DNA of 29,169 bases from Verrucomicrobia bacterium UBA6775 (GCA_002453165.1 DKGH01000079.1:1-29169); one strand, 5' to 3'; shown: positions 1 to 8,240, numbered from the stretch's first letter. Notes: generated by a model from the sequence alone, not told the origin. Program-made: numbers and translations.

Positions 1-1
1 C

Positions 2-517
2 AACTACTCCGGCCCGCAGGTCATTCTCGGAATCGACCCCTCATTACGAGGCACCGGCTATGGCGTCATCAACACCGCCACAACCACCCCGGCGACACTC
101 ACACAAGGCACCATCAAGTGCCCCGCAGACTGGCCCATCTCCCGTTGCTTCATGCAGATCGCCGAGGCACTCGAAAAAGTCATCACGGAAAATGAGCCCA
201 CAGTTGTTGCCATCGAGGGATTGTTCTACGCGCAAAACGTGAAGACCGCCCTCGTGATGGGACAGGCCCGCGGAGCGGCGATCACCACCGTGGCCAAGGC
301 CGGTCTGGAGGTGTTCGAAATCGCACCGCGAAAAGTCAAACAGGCCATCGTCGGCTTTGGTGCCGCACAAAAGGAGGCCGTTGCCAAGATGGTGCAGACC
401 CGGCTTGCCCTGCCCGAACTCCCCGAACCGGATGCCGCCGATGCCCTCGCCATTGCGCTCACCTTCTCACAATCCGCAGGCGCCCCCGTCCCGGATACCG
501 CCATCAAGCCACTATAG
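2..517 (+). CDS. ruvC: Crossover junction endodeoxyribonuclease RuvC (5' end outside window)
   Basis: RuvC cuts Holliday junctions as a dimer with the RuvAB motor. The reading frame is open from base 2 with no start codon before the conserved first strand GIDPSLRGTGYG, so the true start lies left of the window. The four catalytic acidic residues are visible with family spacing, numbering from base 2: Asp12 (GIDPS), Glu72 (AIEGLFY), Asp144 and Asp147 (PDAADALA). These match E. coli D7, E66, D138 and D141. The C-terminus is complete and ends shortly after the last catalytic motif, as is usual. Immediately downstream is a double copy of the CTTGGCCAAG palindrome and then a lipoprotein gene. ruvA or ruvB would be expected further left but cannot be seen. 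Confidence 0.95.
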   Translation, partial: NYSGPQVILGIDPSLRGTGYGVINTATTTPATLTQGTIKCPADWPISRCFMQIAEALEKVITENEPTVVAIEGLFYAQNVKTALVMGQARGAAITTVAKAGLEVFEIAPRKVKQAIVGFGAAQKEAVAKMVQTRLALPELPEPDAADALAIALTFSQSAGAPVPDTAIKPL

Positions 518-521
518 CCCA

Positions 522-545
522 CTTGGCCAAGCGCTTGGCCAAGCG
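522..545. repeat. Tandem copy of the CGCTTGGCCAAGCG palindrome
   Basis: Two copies of CTTGGCCAAG (522-531 and 534-543) are joined by GC, so that 522-543 is one perfect 22-base palindrome, followed by CG. It fills most of the 48-base gap between ruvC and the lipoprotein gene. It could form a hairpin or cruciform. There is no T-run after it, so it is not a typical intrinsic terminator. A near-identical double copy lies at 24888-24910. Confidence 0.9.
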
Positions 546-565
546 AATCCTGCAACTTAAGCGGA

Positions 566-2962
566 TTGTCGATTCGCCGATTTTACGGTATCACACCGGC
601 TGTGCCTGATTATAATCGCAAGACAATATCGCGAGCTACCGCCCTGCTTGCCTTGCCCACCCTACTGATTGGTTTACTGCCCGCGTGCGATCCCGGCCCG
701 ACCGGTCAATCAACCGACCAGTCTCCGGGCATCTCGACAAATACGCCTCCCACGCCAATCGCCGCGCCCCCGGTCGACACCAACGCTGTGCTCGCGTTAA
801 ACGACAAACAAATCCAGTTCGACAAAACCGTGTTTGCAAACGAGATGGACGCACAAGCCTACGAGAGCACCTTCGTCGCATTGTGGGATCGACTACGCTC
901 GATGGAGCCCTTCAAGGTTTTCCGCCAGTTTCCATTTATTAAACTTAACCTTCCCCTACCCGGCAAATGGACATCACTCCCGCTTGGCATTGAAGGAATC
1001 CGTCTTGCCAAACTTAGTAGTGATCCCACAATGCTAGATCATCCCAGCTACCTGGCCGTGCTCAATCAACTAGAGGCAGATGGCTGGCGGGTTGCACAAA
1101 CCGAATGGCACCATACCGAGTTCCGCCCCGGCAGTGATGGCAGGGCTCCGCGATCCATCATTTCATTTGAAATCCATGCCACCAACCAAGCGAAGGAACG
1201 TCGCGCCGCGATTAAAGGACAACTGGACGTAACATGGACTGACAAAAAAACAAACACAGGTCTGCGTATCCCGGACACGATTCAAATCGTGGACACGACG
1301 ATCACCGACTACACAGGTCAACCTGCCTTTGTTCAAATACTCCAAGTGGACACGACGCAGTTGGACGCGAAACTTTACCCGCGAGTGAGTCCGGTGATCG
1401 TTAACGATCTCAACAAGGACGGCCAACCTGAACTGATCCTAGCAGGCAGCAATCTGGTTTACAGAAAAGAAGGCGACAAATTTCAGCATGTCCCGTTCCT
1501 CGATCACCCCGTGATCCCGCTTGGTGAAGCGGGAATCCTTGCTGACTTTGATGGCGACGGAGAGGCTGATTTTCTTTCCACCGGAAAAGAGGACGGCCTC
1601 CTTCGCATCTGGCATGCCAGCGGCAGCGGAAAATTCACAACGGAACCCCGCATCCTGTTACAAACCAAGTTCGACAATCCACATACAATGACAACTGGCG
1701 ATATCGACTTGGACGGCGATCTCGATTTGTTCGTTGGCCAATGGAAGGAACCCTACCTTAATGGCTCCATGCCGACCCCGTACTACGATGCCAATGACGG
1801 GTATCCAGACACCCTGTTAATCAATGACGGAAAGGGCAACTTTACCGATGGCACTAAAAACGCCGGTCTCGAAGCCAAGCGTAACCGCCGCACATACAGC
1901 GCATCATTAGCGGATCTCGACGGGGATAATGATCTCGATCTGTTCTGTGTCTGCGACTTTTCCGGGATCGACGTTTACCGAAACGACAGCAAGGGGAAAT
2001 TCACCGATGTCACCGACAACTGGGTCAAACAGCGCCACGGGTTTGGCATGGCGCACACGGTGGCGGACTTTAACAGTGACGGTGTGCTCGATGTTTACAT
2101 GGTCGGTATGAGTTCCACCACGGCTAGGCGACTCGACCGGCTCAACCTAGGCCGCGATGGATTTGAAAAATACGATGCCATGCGCGCGCCGATGACTTAC
2201 GGCAACCGGCTTTATTTCGGCAGCAGTAATGGCCTACAGCAACCAGAGTTGAGTGACGACGTGGCGCGAACCGGCTGGTCCTGGGGCACGGGGTCAGCTG
2301 ATTTTGACAACGACGGCGACCTGGATTTGTACGTCGCCAACGGCCATCTCAGCGGCAACTCCGCTCTCGACTACTGCACCCGCTTTTGGTGTCACGATGT
2401 TTACACTGGCACCTCCAAGCCAAACCAAACGCTGGACACATTTTTCTCCGGGAAACTTTCCGGGCTAGGGTCAAATTATTCCTGGAATGGGTTCGAACAC
2501 AACCATCTGTTTTTGAACAAACAGAACTCCGGTTTCCACAACGTCGCGTTTCTACTCGGGACAGCCTTTGAGTTTGATGCGCGTGCGGTCGTGACCGCGG
2601 ACATCGATGTCGATGGCCGCAACGATCTTCTTGTCGTGCAATACGATTCCCGCGCAAAGCAACAGCGGTTGTTCGTAATGAAAAACCAGATGCCGGCCAA
2701 GGGAAACTGGATCGGCCTGCACATCACCGACTCCGCCGGGCAACCGGCTAACGGGGCAACGGTCCAACTGTTCGCCGGTAAACGCCGGGACATCCTGCAA
2801 TTAGTGACCGGGGATTCCTTCACCGCACAGCATCCTTCAACCGCGCACTTTGGTCTGGGTGAAAATGGATCGGCAGACAAACTGGTCATCCGTTGGCCAA
2901 GCGGGAAAACAAAAACCCTCAACCAACCAGCCACGGGGAAATACTACACCATCACCCCCTGA
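566..2962 (+). CDS. FG-GAP/VCBS repeat lipoprotein with C-terminal ASPIC/UnbV domain
   Basis: This 798-residue protein is predicted to be an outer-surface or periplasmic lipoprotein. The N-terminus has a hydrophobic stretch ending in a lipobox, LLPAC, with Cys41. From about residue 270 to 690 there are at least seven calcium-binding-type FG-GAP/VCBS motifs, such as ADFDGDGEADFL, GDIDLDGDLDLFV, ADFDNDGDLDLYVANGH and ADIDVDGRNDLLV, which would build a beta-propeller. The last ~90 residues match the ASPIC/UnbV (CRTAC1-like) domain: GNWIGLHI, then STAHFGLGENG, then LVIRWPSGKT. The start shown is TTG at 566. GTG at 602 gives a more typical lipoprotein leader (MPDYNRKTISR before the hydrophobic core) and is a good alternative; neither has a clear Shine-Dalgarno. 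The family is abundant in Verrucomicrobia and Planctomycetes, but its substrate is unknown. Residues ~60-260 match nothing I recognise. Confidence 0.85.
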   Translation: MSIRRFYGITPAVPDYNRKTISRATALLALPTLLIGLLPACDPGPTGQSTDQSPGISTNTPPTPIAAPPVDTNAVLALNDKQIQFDKTVFANEMDAQAYESTFVALWDRLRSMEPFKVFRQFPFIKLNLPLPGKWTSLPLGIEGIRLAKLSSDPTMLDHPSYLAVLNQLEADGWRVAQTEWHHTEFRPGSDGRAPRSIISFEIHATNQAKERRAAIKGQLDVTWTDKKTNTGLRIPDTIQIVDTTITDYTGQPAFVQILQVDTTQLDAKLYPRVSPVIVNDLNKDGQPELILAGSNLVYRKEGDKFQHVPFLDHPVIPLGEAGILADFDGDGEADFLSTGKEDGLLRIWHASGSGKFTTEPRILLQTKFDNPHTMTTGDIDLDGDLDLFVGQWKEPYLNGSMPTPYYDANDGYPDTLLINDGKGNFTDGTKNAGLEAKRNRRTYSASLADLDGDNDLDLFCVCDFSGIDVYRNDSKGKFTDVTDNWVKQRHGFGMAHTVADFNSDGVLDVYMVGMSSTTARRLDRLNLGRDGFEKYDAMRAPMTYGNRLYFGSSNGLQQPELSDDVARTGWSWGTGSADFDNDGDLDLYVANGHLSGNSALDYCTRFWCHDVYTGTSKPNQTLDTFFSGKLSGLGSNYSWNGFEHNHLFLNKQNSGFHNVAFLLGTAFEFDARAVVTADIDVDGRNDLLVVQYDSRAKQQRLFVMKNQMPAKGNWIGLHITDSAGQPANGATVQLFAGKRRDILQLVTGDSFTAQHPSTAHFGLGENGSADKLVIRWPSGKTKTLNQPATGKYYTITP

Positions 2963-2986
2963 ACCTGCCCAAGCACTTGGTTTGGC

Positions 2987-3484
2987 TTAAGCCCCGTCCT
3001 GGCGCTTGAGGTCTTCTTCAAGAAAACGGGCGACCTCCTTGAATTTGACCTCGTTTTCCGGGTTTGCATTCATAAGCGTGCGATGTGCCTCGAGGCTGTT
3101 CTCCGTCAACTCACGCTTGACCGCATTAGAAATCTCCGTCTCGGCAACTTCCGCTTGGCCAAGCGACTTGGCCTGTTCGAACAACTCGAGGATGCCTAGA
3201 TTGTCAAACATCGCGTTCACCTGCTCGGAGGGATTAAACAGCTCAACACCCTTCGCCGCCTGGCCAAGTTTGTGCGTCACGCCGACGAGTACGCCGAGAA
3301 AAGTGCTGTCCATCAGCTTGCAGTCGGTGAGATCAAGTGTGAACTTGGCGCAACCGCGCTCTATCAATCCATTGACCAGTTTCTTGAAGGGAACGCTCGA
3401 AGCGAAGTTGGCACAACCGGTGATGCGCACCACGGCACTGCTGCCGAGGTCTGCGACGAATAACTGAGCCAAATCCTGAGCCAT
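2987..3484 (-). CDS. STAS-domain protein, anti-sigma factor antagonist type
   Basis: The protein has 165 residues. Residues ~8-100 show a STAS (SpoIIAA-like) pattern: strand AVVRITGCANF, then FTLDLTDCKLMDSTFLGVLVGV. Ser60, in MDSTFLG, sits where the regulatory phosphoserine of SpoIIAA-type antagonists lies. A ~60-residue acidic, helical C-terminal extension follows, which plain SpoIIAA proteins lack. I chose ATG at 3484 because GGAG lies about seven bases upstream and the STAS fold begins right after it; a TTG at 3529 would add 15 residues of low quality. No anti-sigma kinase or PP2C phosphatase is adjacent, so the partner is unknown. One copy of the CGCTTGGCCAAGCG palindrome (3152-3165) lies inside the extension and encodes SLGQA. 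Confidence 0.8.
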   Translation of the reverse strand: MAQDLAQLFVADLGSSAVVRITGCANFASSVPFKKLVNGLIERGCAKFTLDLTDCKLMDSTFLGVLVGVTHKLGQAAKGVELFNPSEQVNAMFDNLGILELFEQAKSLGQAEVAETEISNAVKRELTENSLEAHRTLMNANPENEVKFKEVARFLEEDLKRQDGA

Positions 3485-3596
3485 AGCCAACTCCGAGGAC
3501 AACTTCGGCCACTTTTGAATACCTGTCAAGATGGGACATTTTAAGGTTGCAAAAAAGAAACACTCGGCAAATGTTCTGCCAACAATTGACTGAACA

Positions 3597-4325
3597 ATGA
3601 AGGCTCAACGAAAAACCGGTTTAACCGGATTCACCCTGATCGAGTTGCTGGTGGTCATCGCCATCATCGCTATCCTTGCCTCTCTCCTCCTCCCCGCACT
3701 GGCCAAGGCCAAGGAGCAGGCCCACCGCACAACTTGCATGAACAATTTTAAGCAAATTGGCACCGCAAACGCGATGTACATGAATGATTATGAAGATTAC
3801 ATACCTTATCCAGGGTGGAGCTCTGGCACGCTAAATTTACCCAACTGGGCATATACCAGAAAACAAAACGGGCGACCGGCTATAGACTATGTCCACGAAA
3901 GCCAACTATTCCCTTATCATAGCAATAGTAATGTTTTGAAATGCTCAATGGATTATCTTGTAAAAAATCGAGTCCACAGAAATTTTAAGCAGAGAGAACA
4001 GCAAGTGAGTAGTTACATCATGAACGGTGCTTTCTGTGAATATACTAAGAATCTTGGCCGCAAACCCGGCATGACTTACAAGGCCAGCCAATTTAGACCT
4101 GGAGATGTTGTATATTGGGAAGCTCATAGCGACGATGTCGGGGCTTATGATAACGCTACAAGCAGGGCGAATGAACCCGTAGCCAAGCGCCACAAGGAAG
4201 GATTCGTGGCTGCTTTTTTAGACAGTCATGTCGAATTCGTTAAGCACAGAATTTGGGCAGAGGAAACAAGATCCATCCCCAAAGGAGGAAATCGCTGGTG
4301 GTGCAGCCCTCTTAATCGCAGGTGA
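3597..4325 (+). CDS. Type II secretion-like pseudopilin (prepilin N-terminus, H-X9-DG type)
   Basis: The first ~50 residues are a textbook prepilin leader and helix: the cleavage site is Gly11-Phe12 in GFTLIELLVVIAIIAILASL, with the conserved Glu at +5 of the mature protein (Glu16). The rest is a small globular domain. Near the end, HKEGFVAAFLDSHVEF resembles the H-X9-DG motif of the large Verrucomicrobia/Planctomycetes pseudopilin families, with Ser in place of the Gly. These proteins are numerous per genome and mostly of unknown function; assembly by a type II secretion or type IV pilus machine is inferred from the leader. No secretion machinery genes are near. The gene is followed after 12 bases by a small lipoprotein gene. 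From about base 3750 the pair is visibly more AT-rich than its surroundings. Confidence 0.9.
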   Translation: MKAQRKTGLTGFTLIELLVVIAIIAILASLLLPALAKAKEQAHRTTCMNNFKQIGTANAMYMNDYEDYIPYPGWSSGTLNLPNWAYTRKQNGRPAIDYVHESQLFPYHSNSNVLKCSMDYLVKNRVHRNFKQREQQVSSYIMNGAFCEYTKNLGRKPGMTYKASQFRPGDVVYWEAHSDDVGAYDNATSRANEPVAKRHKEGFVAAFLDSHVEFVKHRIWAEETRSIPKGGNRWWCSPLNRR

Positions 4326-4337
4326 CCTCCAACATCA

Positions 4338-4739
4338 ATGACTACAATAAAATTCTTTTTAGAATTCAAAGTGCTCGCTGTAGTAATTATTTCCGCAGCC
4401 CTGTTATTCGGCTGCGGTGGAAATTCAGAAGAGGCTTTAAATGCTGATAATGCTGAAGAATCTGCAAGCGATTTGATTACTTTTTTCGATGGAGCAAAAC
4501 CTGAAATTAAGAAGTTAGCCAAGGCCGCTAGTGAAGCTATAGATGCAAGCAACTTCCCACTCGCAGTTCAAAATATAAATCTACTAAAAGCCCAAGGTGC
4601 AAATCTGACAACAGATCAATTCATGGTTGTCAGTGAAGCTGGGGTAAATTTACAAACAGCGATGATTGAAGCGGCAGAAAGCGGAGATAAAAAAGCTCAG
4701 GTAATATTAAATATGCAGAGCACTGGGCGACGTAACTGA
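4338..4739 (+). CDS. Small predicted lipoprotein, unknown function
   Basis: The protein has 133 residues. The N-terminus is a hydrophobic segment (VLAVVIISAALLFGC) ending in a lipobox with Cys26 followed by GGNS, so lipid anchoring is likely. The mature part is acidic at first (EEALNADNAEESASD) and then predicted helical with many Ala, Lys and Glu. I recognise no domain. The start is ATG at 4338, 12 bases after the pseudopilin stop, which suggests co-transcription; no strong ribosome binding site is visible. Base composition is AT-rich compared with the flanking housekeeping genes. The stop at 4739 is only five bases from the end of the convergent GrpE-like gene, with no terminator between. 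Confidence 0.7.
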   Translation: MTTIKFFLEFKVLAVVIISAALLFGCGGNSEEALNADNAEESASDLITFFDGAKPEIKKLAKAASEAIDASNFPLAVQNINLLKAQGANLTTDQFMVVSEAGVNLQTAMIEAAESGDKKAQVILNMQSTGRRN

Positions 4740-4744
4740 GCGGT

Positions 4745-5590
4745 CTACTCTTTTTTCTTCGCTGCTTCCGTCTTGGCTTTTGACTTAGGTTTCGCTTCAG
4801 CCGACTGCGGCACTTCTTCCCCTTCGATCACCACGACTGCCTTGCGCAATAGGCGGCCCTGATGGGACAGGCCCTGTGCCGCTAGACCGATAATATTGGC
4901 CCCGGCTTCCGGTTCGGCATCTTGATCGCGGAGTTGGTATTTCTCAGGATCAAACGTCTCGTTTGGCTGAGGCTCGACGACCACCACGCCCACCCGTCTT
5001 GCAACCTCGCGGCACGCACCCTGAAATGCAGTGAGCTGCTTGATCAGATTTTCCTGGCCGGACTGGCGACCCGCCTGTGTGAGTGCAAACACGTGATCCA
5101 GCGTGGTGACGACCACCTGCAGCCAGTCGTTTTGTGATCGACCCAGTTTTTCCACCTCCAGTTTTAGGTGGTTTTTCTCGGTGTCGTTGGCCTTCTGTAA
5201 AAACTCGGTAAACTCCCGTGCCTCGGCGTTTATTTTATCGGCGATCTGCTTTGAGGTTGTGTTGATCTCGTTGGCGCGATCCTCCACGTGTAACCACTGC
5301 TCGGTGGCGCTCTCGACCCGCTTGGCCAAGGCCTCGAGCGAGGTAATTTTCTCAACGGAATCAGCCAACTCCCTTGCCTCTGTGAGGTCGGTCTTTGCCT
5401 GAAATTCCTTCAGGAACGGCAGCACCATGATCCACGCACCGCCGGCAACACAAGCGAAGCACCAGAATGCCTCCAGTAAGCCGAACTCGCCCTCGATTCT
5501 GCTCACCAGATAGAACGCTGTAAGCAACAGGGCCACGTCGCCCACGATGAAGGGCCATTTTTGAATTTTCGGAGCAGTCGATTCGCTCAT
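4745..5590 (-). CDS. Membrane-anchored protein with C-terminal GrpE-like domain
   Basis: The protein has 281 residues when started at ATG 5590 (MSESTAPKIQKW). An upstream start at 5692 would add 34 residues that overlap the sulfatase start and look untranslated. Two membrane helices (about residues 14-33 and 38-58) come first, then a long charged coiled-coil region to about residue 150. From there to ~250 the sequence follows the GrpE head: a helix pair, then VARRVGVVVVEPQPNETFDP, then IIGLAAQGLSHQGRLLRKAV. E. coli GrpE has the same order, with VRKFGVEVI, LDP and LGIMQKGYTLNGRTIRAAM. The tail is Lys/Ala-rich. GrpE is the nucleotide exchange factor of DnaK; a membrane-tethered relative could act on Hsp70 at the membrane, which is inference. 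No dnaK or dnaJ is nearby. The palindrome at 5321-5330 encodes part of the coiled coil (ALAKRV). Confidence 0.7.
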   Translation of the reverse strand: MSESTAPKIQKWPFIVGDVALLLTAFYLVSRIEGEFGLLEAFWCFACVAGGAWIMVLPFLKEFQAKTDLTEARELADSVEKITSLEALAKRVESATEQWLHVEDRANEINTTSKQIADKINAEAREFTEFLQKANDTEKNHLKLEVEKLGRSQNDWLQVVVTTLDHVFALTQAGRQSGQENLIKQLTAFQGACREVARRVGVVVVEPQPNETFDPEKYQLRDQDAEPEAGANIIGLAAQGLSHQGRLLRKAVVVIEGEEVPQSAEAKPKSKAKTEAAKKKE

Positions 5591-5690
5591 TGGTCCGGGA
5601 TGTTTAGCGCAATCCGGCCAAGCGGACGAGGAAAAACCAAGTGCGACTTGTCTCCGTGCCTGCCTTTGTTTAGCGTCCCGCCGCACAGAC

Positions 5691-7106
5691 ATGGCTCAAC
5701 CCCACAGGATAATCCGCTTGGCCAAGTGCATTTTTGCGCTGGCAGTCGCCCTCTTTTCAACCTCTGCATTCGCAGCCAAGCGACCGCCGAATATCATCCT
5801 GATTTTCATGGACGACCAGGGCTACCAGGACGTGGGCGTGTTTGGCTCAAAGACCATCAAGACACCCCACCTCGACAGGATGGCCGGCGAGGGCATGAAG
5901 TTCACCGACTTTTACTCACTTGCAGCGGTTTGCTCGCCGTCGCGCGCGGGCTTGATGACCGGCTGCTACCCGCCGCGCGTGGGCATCACCGGGGTGCTTT
6001 TCCCCAGGCATACGATCGGCCTGAACCCGGAGGAAACCACCGTCGCGGAAATCCTCAAGACCAGAGGCTATGCCACCGCCGCGGTCGGCAAATGGCACAT
6101 CGGCCACCTACCCAAATTTCTGCCGACCAACCATGGTTTCGACAGCTATTTCGGAATCCCCTACTCCAACGACATGGATGGTGCGAAGGGTAAGGATCGC
6201 AATCTGGACCGCGCGTGGGTCGAGCGAGACATCACACCGTGGAATGTGCCGCTACTGCGCGACACGAAAGAGATCGAGCGGCCGGTCGACCAAAACACCC
6301 TGACCACCCGCTACACGCAGGAGGCGCAGAAGTTCATTCGCACCAACAAGGACAAGCCGTTTTTCCTCTACATGCCCCACACGATGCCGCACATCCCGCT
6401 GTTCGTGTCGGACAAGTTTTACACCAAGGATCCCAAGCAGGCTTACATCCGCACGATCGAGGAACTCGACGACTCAATCGGGCAGGTGCTGAAGACTCTC
6501 AAGGAGACCGGTGTGGACGACAACACGCTGGTGGTGTTTACATCCGACAACGGCCCGTGGCACCTCAAGCTGCGCCACCACGGTGGATCCGCCCTGCCGC
6601 TGCGCGGCGCGAAGTTCAGCACGTGGGAAGGCGGGATGCGTGTGCCGACCATCATGCGCTGGCCCGGTAAAATCCCGGCCGGCTCAGTGTGCAGCGAAGT
6701 GGCCGCCGCGTGTGACCTTCTCCCCACCTTCGCCAAACTGGCCAAGGCCGAGCTGCCCAATCGCAAGATCGACGGCAAAAACATTTGGCGATTGATGTCC
6801 GGGCGCGAGGGGGCCAAGAGCCCGCACAAGGCATTTTACTTTTATCGCGGCACGGGGCTGCGCGCTGTTCGCAGTGGCGAGTGGAAACTCCACATCGGCG
6901 GTGGCGGCAGGAAACAAAAACAGGATGACAAAAAGCCGGCCCTCTCACTTTACAACCTGTTGAAGGACATCGGAGAGACCACCGACGTAGCCGACAAAAA
7001 CGAGAAAATCGTCCAACGCATGTACAAACGAGCTCAAACTTTCGATAAGGCACTCAAGGCCGACGCCCGCCCCCACGGCGAAGTAAAGTCAGGCGACGAG
7101 AGCTAA
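5691..7106 (+). CDS. Secreted sulfatase (formylglycine-dependent, S1 type)
   Basis: This 471-residue protein should hydrolyse sulfate esters, probably of polysaccharides, in the periplasm or outside the cell. A signal peptide (basic start, hydrophobic core, AFA-A) covers about residues 1-29. The alkaline-phosphatase-fold metal site starts with Asp41-Asp42 in MDDQGY. Cys81 in CSPSR is the residue converted to formylglycine by a sulfatase-maturing enzyme. GKWHIG (residues 133-138), HTMPHIP and TSDNGP follow in the normal order, with a typical C-terminal LYNLLKDIGETTDVA segment. All key residues are present. It is divergent from the GrpE-like gene, with about 100 bases between the two starts. 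A copy of the palindrome (5717-5726) lies inside the signal peptide codons and encodes RLAK. The substrate cannot be read from the sequence. Confidence 0.95.
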   Translation: MAQPHRIIRLAKCIFALAVALFSTSAFAAKRPPNIILIFMDDQGYQDVGVFGSKTIKTPHLDRMAGEGMKFTDFYSLAAVCSPSRAGLMTGCYPPRVGITGVLFPRHTIGLNPEETTVAEILKTRGYATAAVGKWHIGHLPKFLPTNHGFDSYFGIPYSNDMDGAKGKDRNLDRAWVERDITPWNVPLLRDTKEIERPVDQNTLTTRYTQEAQKFIRTNKDKPFFLYMPHTMPHIPLFVSDKFYTKDPKQAYIRTIEELDDSIGQVLKTLKETGVDDNTLVVFTSDNGPWHLKLRHHGGSALPLRGAKFSTWEGGMRVPTIMRWPGKIPAGSVCSEVAAACDLLPTFAKLAKAELPNRKIDGKNIWRLMSGREGAKSPHKAFYFYRGTGLRAVRSGEWKLHIGGGGRKQKQDDKKPALSLYNLLKDIGETTDVADKNEKIVQRMYKRAQTFDKALKADARPHGEVKSGDES

Positions 7107-7107
7107 C

Positions 7108-7126
7108 CCAAGCCCTTGGCCAAGCG
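7108..7126. repeat. Palindrome copy CTTGGCCAAG with upstream half site
   Basis: The exact palindrome lies at 7115-7124, continued by CG, just after the sulfatase stop. It is preceded by a CCAAG half. A second, degenerate copy (CCAAGCGCTTGATCCAAGG) is at 7161-7179. Confidence 0.8.
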
Positions 7127-7134
7127 ATAGGTAC

Positions 7135-7157
7135 GGACGGCTGTCCCAGCCGCCCTA
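7135..7157. repeat. Imperfect hairpin repeat, copy A
   Basis: GGACGGCTG and CAGCCGCCC form a 9-base stem with one mismatch around a TCC loop, followed by TA. The core ACGGCTG-N3-CAGCCG is repeated at 7311-7329. It sits in the convergent spacer between the sulfatase and the esterase. Confidence 0.7.
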
Positions 7158-7182
7158 AAACCAAGCGCTTGATCCAAGGAGC

Positions 7183-7240
7183 GGGGACATCCCTGTCCCC
7201 GAAAAAGTTTTAACGATTTATGAGGGGACAAGAATGCCCC
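7183..7240. repeat. Two GGGGACA hairpin units in convergent spacer
   Basis: GGGGACA-TCCC-TGTCCCC at 7183-7200 is a perfect 7-base stem with a 4-base loop, followed on the plus strand by GAAAAAGTTTT. It could help end sulfatase transcription. A related unit, GGGGACAAGAATGCCCC, lies at 7224-7240. The rest of 7241-7300 holds no gene that I can support. Confidence 0.6.
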
Positions 7241-7300
7241 CTCTCCTTGGGTTTTCGTTCCGTGTATTCTCTGCATTCCGTGGTTCGCCTGATGAGTCCG

Positions 7301-7340
7301 ATATAGCTAGGACGGCTGAGACAGCCGTCGCTACCTATAT
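7301..7340. repeat. Long hairpin downstream of esterase, copy B of the ACGGCTG repeat
   Basis: Nested arms ATATAG/CTATAT, TAG/CTA and GACGGCTG/CAGCCGTC surround an AGA loop, giving 17 pairs in 40 bases with single unpaired bases between arms. It starts four bases after the esterase stop on the minus strand. There is no T-run in that direction, so mRNA 3' end protection or a REP-like role is as likely as termination. Confidence 0.7.
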
Positions 7341-7343
7341 TGT

Positions 7344-8240
7344 TCAGCGCTTTAGGATGCCTGTGCTTTTTAGCCAGTCGGCGCATAGACTGGGCCAGTT
7401 TGTGACCGGGAACTCTGACGGCCTCAACCCGTAACCGTGTCCGCCTTTTGGAAAGATGTGTAACTCAGTGCCCACGCCTTTGCGGTGTAACTCCTGCCAG
7501 AATCGAACGCTCCCCTCCGCCGGCACCCGGTCGTCCGCAGCATGAACAAGGAATACCGGCGGCGTGTTTTTCGTGATCCGAAGCTCCGGTGAAAGTTTGC
7601 TCTTGGTTTCCTTGTCGACCAAATAGGCCGGGTAAATCAACACGCCAAAATCAGGCCGACAACTGGTCTTGTCGATGGCATCAACCGGTTTGTAATGAGG
7701 CTTGTCGTAACCGGTCAGCGCCGCTGCGGACAGGTGGCCGCCCGCCGAGAAACCAAGGATACCAATCCGCTTGGGATCCAACCCCCACTCTTTCCCATGA
7801 TGCCGCACGAGGCTGACGGCGCGCTGCACGTCCTGCAATGGTGCGTCGTGTTTTTCGAGATCCTTCCGGCGTGGCACGCGGTACTTGAGCACCACCCCAG
7901 TCACTCCGATGGAATTCAGCCAGGCCGCCACCTCCGTGCCCTCGTGCTCAATTGCCAGGATGTTGTAACCGCCACCAGGACAAATCACCACCGATGCTCC
8001 TGTGTCCTTCGCAGGGTCAGGCTTGTAAACCGTTAACGTCGGCTTGGAGACGTTGCTTAATATCTGGATGGATTCCCCCCTGTACTCCCGCGAGGTGATG
8101 GACTCAGGAGGGATCTCACCCTTTTCGCCGGGTACTCCGCTTGGCCAGACATCGATCTGTTTGGTGATTTTCAACTCAGCCGCCGGGAGCTTGGCCAAGC
8201 CGAGCCCGAGCAGCAGAATACTAAAAAAGCGCTTGGTCAT
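7344..8240 (-). CDS. Secreted alpha/beta-hydrolase, acetyl-xylan esterase/lipase-like
   Basis: From ATG 8240 the protein has 298 residues. It starts with MTKRFFSILLLGLGLAKLPA, a signal peptide ending before AELKI. The alpha/beta-hydrolase elements are present: oxyanion loop CPGGGYN (where many relatives have HGGG), nucleophile Ser165 in GFSAGGHL, acid Asp236/237 in VHAADDRVP and His268 in GGHGYG. This is the pattern of the BD-FAE/acetyl-xylan esterase group that removes ester groups from plant or algal polysaccharides; the substrate is inference. I prefer ATG 8240 over ATG 8252 because 8240 overlaps the stop of the small upstream ORF as ATGA, typical of translational coupling, and gives a better leader. 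A palindrome copy at 8190-8199 encodes LAK in the signal peptide. Confidence 0.9.
   Translation of the reverse strand: MTKRFFSILLLGLGLAKLPAAELKITKQIDVWPSGVPGEKGEIPPESITSREYRGESIQILSNVSKPTLTVYKPDPAKDTGASVVICPGGGYNILAIEHEGTEVAAWLNSIGVTGVVLKYRVPRRKDLEKHDAPLQDVQRAVSLVRHHGKEWGLDPKRIGILGFSAGGHLSAAALTGYDKPHYKPVDAIDKTSCRPDFGVLIYPAYLVDKETKSKLSPELRITKNTPPVFLVHAADDRVPAEGSVRFWQELHRKGVGTELHIFPKGGHGYGLRPSEFPVTNWPSLCADWLKSTGILKR

Noticed and set aside
7234..7434. Short plus-strand ORF in the repeat spacer
   Set aside because: It consists of repeat sequence and the antisense of the esterase end, with no ribosome binding site and no protein-like pattern.
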